Positions 60,933-64,000 of a stretch of 64,000 bases of DNA are shown in pieces. Each line of letters opens with the position of its first letter. Position 1 is the stretch's first letter. This DNA is from Paenibacillus cymbidii. GTDB lineage: Bacteria > Bacillota > Bacilli > Paenibacillales > NBRC-103111. The position numbers and the translations under genes were made by a program. Below the pieces are notes generated by a model. That model saw only the letters and a list, made by a program, of their open reading frames with translations, made no database searches and was not told the origin of the DNA. The stretch spans positions 186,001 through 250,000 of the forward strand of contig NZ_SHLX01000008.1 in NCBI RefSeq assembly GCF_004764705.1, given 5' to 3'.

Positions 60933-61934
60933 CTATCTGTCTATTCTGACCAGCGCATCCGCCCCCTGCTCATAGTGAAATTCGCTAACGGCAGCTTCCC
61001 CTTCTGCAGCATTGACATGCAGCGCAAATATGCCCTTGGCAGGGTCATACTGTATGCTATCGTCCTGTTTTGCCCCCAAAGCCTCTCTTACGCTCGCCCA
61101 GAGGAGTTGCCCCGCCTTTTCTTTGAAGATGTAAATATTGTTTTGCTTATGGGTAACAACCACCGCCTCTTCTTTTCCGTCACCATCCAAATCAAATTCA
61201 TAGCTGGCGGCGTCAAGATCCATGTAAGAGGAGACCTGTCCACCAGCATCCTTCTTCAAATACCAAACGCACGTTTCTCCGTCCGTTCTGCAAACCGGTT
61301 GTTCGATCCTTAGCGCCTCTTGTCCGAACAGTCGCGTCATGCCAAACTGCAGGCCGTACATATGCCCCGTGCCATAATGGTACAACGTTCCCGGCTGGGA
61401 GGAACCGTCTACGGTAAATCCGAAGTAATCCGGATCCCCTTTTATTTCATGAGGGGTCACCGAATCGGGCTTCAAGGTGTAATGCAAGGCCATGCCAAAA
61501 CCATCGATTCGTTTTTCGCCAATCAATTGGATATCGCTGAACGGAATCTGCGCGATATACCCGTTGGTTTTATTTTTCAACGGATTGTACTTATTGGATA
61601 AACCCGGAAGAATATCCGGATCCGCATCGGCGATAACTTGCCCCAATTCCCACGTTCTTGCCTGCAGCGGCGTGAATGCAACAGGCAGCTTCATCTCGTC
61701 CGATAAACCGGTGGCTGCTTGGTGGCTGGAGTCGAAGGGCCAATTTATCATCAGAATCGCCGATAGGATGCTTAGGACGATCGCTCCCGCAAGCGGCTTC
61801 CATAACCGAAAGAAATCACTGGCGTGACGATCTGCAGCTTCCATTACCGCTCGCTTCATTTCTCCTGTGAACACTTCCTCCGGAAACAATCCTTGTTTCA
61901 CTTTGCTTTCCCAACCCATCGATCGTTCGTTCAC
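60933..61934 (-). CDS. Membrane regulator (probable anti-sigma factor) of the ECF sigma factor
   Basis: The 333-residue protein has a ~45-residue cytoplasmic N-terminus (GLFPEEVFTGEMKRAVMEAADRH), one transmembrane helix (~47-65) and a large extracytoplasmic domain with a calcium-loop-like DLDGDGKEEAVVV segment. Position directly after the sigma gene, with GTGA overlap, indicates an anti-sigma role, though it lacks a recognisable zinc anti-sigma (HxxxCxxC) motif. The start GTG 61934 follows GGAGGGGGAT. Confidence 0.78.
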   Translation of the reverse strand: MNERSMGWESKVKQGLFPEEVFTGEMKRAVMEAADRHASDFFRLWKPLAGAIVLSILSAILMINWPFDSSHQAATGLSDEMKLPVAFTPLQARTWELGQVIADADPDILPGLSNKYNPLKNKTNGYIAQIPFSDIQLIGEKRIDGFGMALHYTLKPDSVTPHEIKGDPDYFGFTVDGSSQPGTLYHYGTGHMYGLQFGMTRLFGQEALRIEQPVCRTDGETCVWYLKKDAGGQVSSYMDLDAASYEFDLDGDGKEEAVVVTHKQNNIYIFKEKAGQLLWASVREALGAKQDDSIQYDPAKGIFALHVNAAEGEAAVSEFHYEQGADALVRIDR

Positions 61935-62476
61935 GGCTCTATCCCCCTCCACTTCTTGCCGACGATTTTTCGCGCCCGGTGCAATCTCGATTTAACCGTT
62001 CCTTCCGATACGTTCATCAGGGTGGCGATCTCATTCATCGTCAGTTCATGTTCCAGGGTCAATAGAAGAACTTCCCGCAGCTTGGTCGGCAAACTCATGA
62101 CGATCGCCCGAATCTCTCGAACCGATTGTTCCGCAAAATAATTCGTCTCCGCCGACCGTTCACTCTCTTGCGGTTTTACCCAACCGAACAGCACGATGCG
62201 ACGCACATAGCCGGATTTCAATTCGTTGATGGCCAGGTTTCTTGTAATGGCGAATAGCCATGTTTTCAGCGAGGACTGGCCTTTGAACGAGCCTACGCTG
62301 CGGAATGCTTTCAGAAACACTTCCTGGGCAATATCTTTGGACTGTTCCCTGTTTCTGGTGATGGCATAAGCGTATTTCCTTACATCGTCGCCATATGCGG
62401 TCATCATACGGTGCAGCTCCGCCTTGTCCATCCGATCCGTATTCACCAGATATTGAAACTCCATACGGGATTCCAT
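61931..62476 (-). CDS. ECF-family RNA polymerase sigma factor
   Basis: The 181-residue protein has sigma region 2 (DIAQEVFLKAFRSVGSFKGQSSLKTWLFAITRNLAINELK) and region 4 (LPTKLREVLLLTLEHELTMNEIATLMNVSEGTVKSRLHRARK). GGAGGTGAAT precedes the ATG. An ECF-type promoter just upstream suggests autoregulation. It is paired with the membrane regulator downstream. Confidence 0.93.
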   Translation of the reverse strand: MESRMEFQYLVNTDRMDKAELHRMMTAYGDDVRKYAYAITRNREQSKDIAQEVFLKAFRSVGSFKGQSSLKTWLFAITRNLAINELKSGYVRRIVLFGWVKPQESERSAETNYFAEQSVREIRAIVMSLPTKLREVLLLTLEHELTMNEIATLMNVSEGTVKSRLHRARKIVGKKWRGIEP

Positions 62477-62497
62477 GTATTCACCTCCACCCTATTA

Positions 62498-62523
62498 GAC
62501 AAGATTGATGGCGAATCGTTCCC
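62498..62523 (-). promoter_or_regulatory. ECF-type autoregulatory promoter
   Basis: GGGAAC (62523-62518), 16 bases, then TGTC (62501-62498) on the minus strand resemble GGAAC-N16-CGTC-like ECF promoters. It lies 22 bases before the sigma start codon. Confidence 0.55.
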
Positions 62524-62544
62524 TGTAAATTAAAAAGCAGGGCA

Positions 62545-63552
62545 TCAAGCTTCTTCTGCGTTAAGCCACGCTTCCAATTCCAAGATCGTATCCGCATAGC
62601 GGGTTATGGAATGAATCGTCGCGATTGCTTGTGAAGTCCCCATGCTTTGTTCCGCTTCGTCCGTGCATTCGATCCATAAGGAACGTTTCAGATTATATTC
62701 CAGCCAATCCAACTTCCCCAGAAACCCGCTCGCCAAGATCATGGACCAATTTGCTTGCAATGGTGCCCGCGACTTTCGGTAACCTGCCATAAAAGCGAAA
62801 AATTTCTCTTTATCAATCTTCCCCAACTCATTTTCAGACCAGTAGATCGCCGTTTCAAGTAAATCTTGCTTGGGGTTTCGGTAGCCGGCCGATTCCCAGT
62901 CAATAAGAGCGGGAGTATGTTGATGCCACATCACATTTTTAGGGTCCAAATCCCCGTGACTGATAACCCATTCAGCGGATAACCGCTTCGTCGATTCAAT
63001 CGCCGTAACATTCCACTCATTCAGCTTGTCGATGATTTCCAGCAGCAGGTTTGCCCATTCCGACTGACTTTCCTGCCCCTTCTCCAAATAGTGTTGCCAG
63101 TTGGTTGGCCGGCTGTCATTTGTCCAATGATTTGCTATTGCCGGCTCTGCAAAATCGATCTTATGCAAATCCGAAAGAATGCCGCCTATTTTTTCGCAAT
63201 GGACCGTGTCAATTTCACTTGGCCGCAGCACTTCGCCATCGATCCAATCAAAAACGAGGTAATATTGCTCGTCTACTTTATGAATCGAATCCCCGTTGAA
63301 CACTTTAGCCGGCAGGGCAGGCACATAGCGTGCGGCAACATTGGCAATCCGCTCCGAATCGATAAAGTTTCTCATGGCGGTAGGCCTGCGCATGATCTCG
63401 GGGTTCAGCGCTTTGACCGCGTATCTCCCGAGAGTGGTTTGCAGCGCATACATTCGATGCATAAACCCGCCGCTTACCGCTACAGGCCCTTCTACGATCT
63501 CGCCGAGCCTTAAATACTCGCATAACTTGCCAAATTGTACGATCTCGCCCAA
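62545..63552 (-). CDS. Aminoglycoside phosphotransferase-like (APH) kinase
   Basis: The 335-residue protein has the APH/choline-kinase fold: YAVKALNPEIM (Lys), HGDLDPKNVMW (catalytic Asp) and ALIDWESAG (metal Asp). Many such proteins phosphorylate small metabolites rather than drugs (HSK2-like or CotS-like). The frame extends to 63603 through a repeat, but TTG 63552 has AAAGGAGC eight bases before it and is preferred. It is a separate unit after the four-hairpin element. Confidence 0.82.
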   Translation of the reverse strand: MGEIVQFGKLCEYLRLGEIVEGPVAVSGGFMHRMYALQTTLGRYAVKALNPEIMRRPTAMRNFIDSERIANVAARYVPALPAKVFNGDSIHKVDEQYYLVFDWIDGEVLRPSEIDTVHCEKIGGILSDLHKIDFAEPAIANHWTNDSRPTNWQHYLEKGQESQSEWANLLLEIIDKLNEWNVTAIESTKRLSAEWVISHGDLDPKNVMWHQHTPALIDWESAGYRNPKQDLLETAIYWSENELGKIDKEKFFAFMAGYRKSRAPLQANWSMILASGFLGKLDWLEYNLKRSLWIECTDEAEQSMGTSQAIATIHSITRYADTILELEAWLNAEEA

Positions 63553-63592
63553 GTTTGCAGCTCCTTTTATCCGAATCGTTCGGCTCCGGGCA

Positions 63593-63785
63593 AAATAGGC
63601 CATAAAAAATGGCCTATTCCCCCGATTTCGGGGGCTTCATCGAAAATAGCCAGTGAAAACACTGGTTATTTCCGCCAAACAGCCCTAATCACCGCAGATT
63701 GACACGAATAGCCAGTGAAATCATTGGCTATTTTGTGGTGACTGCCTATTTTAGACCCAATAGGCCATAAAACATGGCCTATTTC
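63593..63785. repeat. Four-hairpin element type 1, copy 5
   Basis: Hairpins A 63593-63618, B 63643-63671, C 63707-63733 and D 63758-63784. The spacer CCCCCGATTTCGGGGG between A and B is itself a palindrome. GACACG precedes C, as in copy 2. It is the most regular copy together with copy 2. Confidence 0.9.
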
Positions 63786-63894
63786 GCTATCCCCTTGCGG
63801 TTCCACGTTCAGTTGACAACATTGCCTCAGCGAATTCGACCTGATCGATCATCATCTACCTCTGATAATCCCATCGCGTTAGCCCATTTCCCTT

Positions 63895-64000
63895 TTAAAT
63901 CCAGTCTTTCACTATTTCTACGACCTCAATTTTTCCATTTAGCAAAGTTTCGACCAATCGCTCTTTACCGAGTTTATTTGGTCGGTTGCTCCAATAATAA
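63895..64000 (-). CDS. C-terminal end of a gene cut by the window edge
   Basis: The last 34 residues read YYWSNRPNKLGKERLVETLL and continue NGKIEVVEIVKDWI before TAA at 63897-63895. I do not recognise the family. AT-rich coding is similar to the phosphotransferase gene. The 63786-63894 gap shows nothing else. Confidence 0.5.
   Translation of the reverse strand, partial: YYWSNRPNKLGKERLVETLLNGKIEVVEIVKDWI

Overview
The window looks like chromosome from a GC-rich, endospore-forming member of the Firmicutes, probably Paenibacillaceae (Paenibacillus/Cohnella-like). The evidence is the sporulation genes spoIIM and mciZ, a Prli42-type miniprotein, a branched-chain 2-oxoacid dehydrogenase operon, a DUF1641/NDH-2 pair with a Rex-like box, strong GGAGG ribosome binding sites, many TTG/GTG starts, and YesN-type AraC response regulators. 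No rRNA, tRNA, CRISPR array or intact mobile element was seen.

Layout. 0.3-7.9 kb: a minus-strand series nudF, yqxK (endonuclease Q type), spoIIM, then a glycoside-hydrolase-like gene broken by one in-frame TAA and a YesN-type regulator. mciZ and a small unknown gene are on the plus strand and ppk2 lies between them. 8-13.5 kb: a probable two-protein cell-surface glycosylation pair and a large HtrA-like protease. 13.5-20 kb: pepT-like peptidase, prli42, and the bkd operon lpdV-bkdAA-bkdAB-bkdB. 20-25 kb: small membrane proteins, a PAP2 phosphatase, a decayed ISAs1-type transposase, and DUF1641-ndh. 25-27.5 kb: a YdeI-like protein and an acyl-CoA synthetase.

27.5-33.4 kb holds the most distinctive gene set. 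Five overlapping or closely spaced minus-strand genes encode a PAS-PP2C phosphatase, an RsbW-like kinase, a chemoreceptor, a STAS anti-anti-sigma protein and a PAS-PAS-GGDEF-EAL protein. They are preceded by a perfect TGTGA-N6-TCACA palindrome centred at -41.5 of a predicted start site, as in an Fnr/CRP class II promoter. No sigma factor is in the set, so the partner switch may act on c-di-GMP metabolism or on the receptor.

33.8-48.9 kb: a dehydrogenase/nitrilase pair divergent from a GntR regulator fused to a solute-binding-protein domain, a DUF2207 protein, a WYL regulator with a GyrI-like protein, a GDPD/OmpR-type regulator/histidine kinase operon, and a MalT-like regulator. 49-64 kb: a PhyH dioxygenase/AraC pair, a glyoxalase-like gene behind a palindromic operator, a sulfur-scavenging operon (AKR, flavin monooxygenase, SsuCAB-type transporter, rhodanese) with an attenuator-like leader, an orphan 7TM histidine kinase, an ECF sigma factor with its membrane regulator, a phosphotransferase, and a gene cut by the window edge.

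Several intergenic spaces carry approximately 190-bp elements built from four regularly spaced hairpins. Five copies (one inverted, one partial) share the same stems and order. Two further elements, at 7995-8184 and 22446-22633, have the same length and architecture but different stem sequences. I do not recognise this class and regard it as the best candidate for something undescribed.
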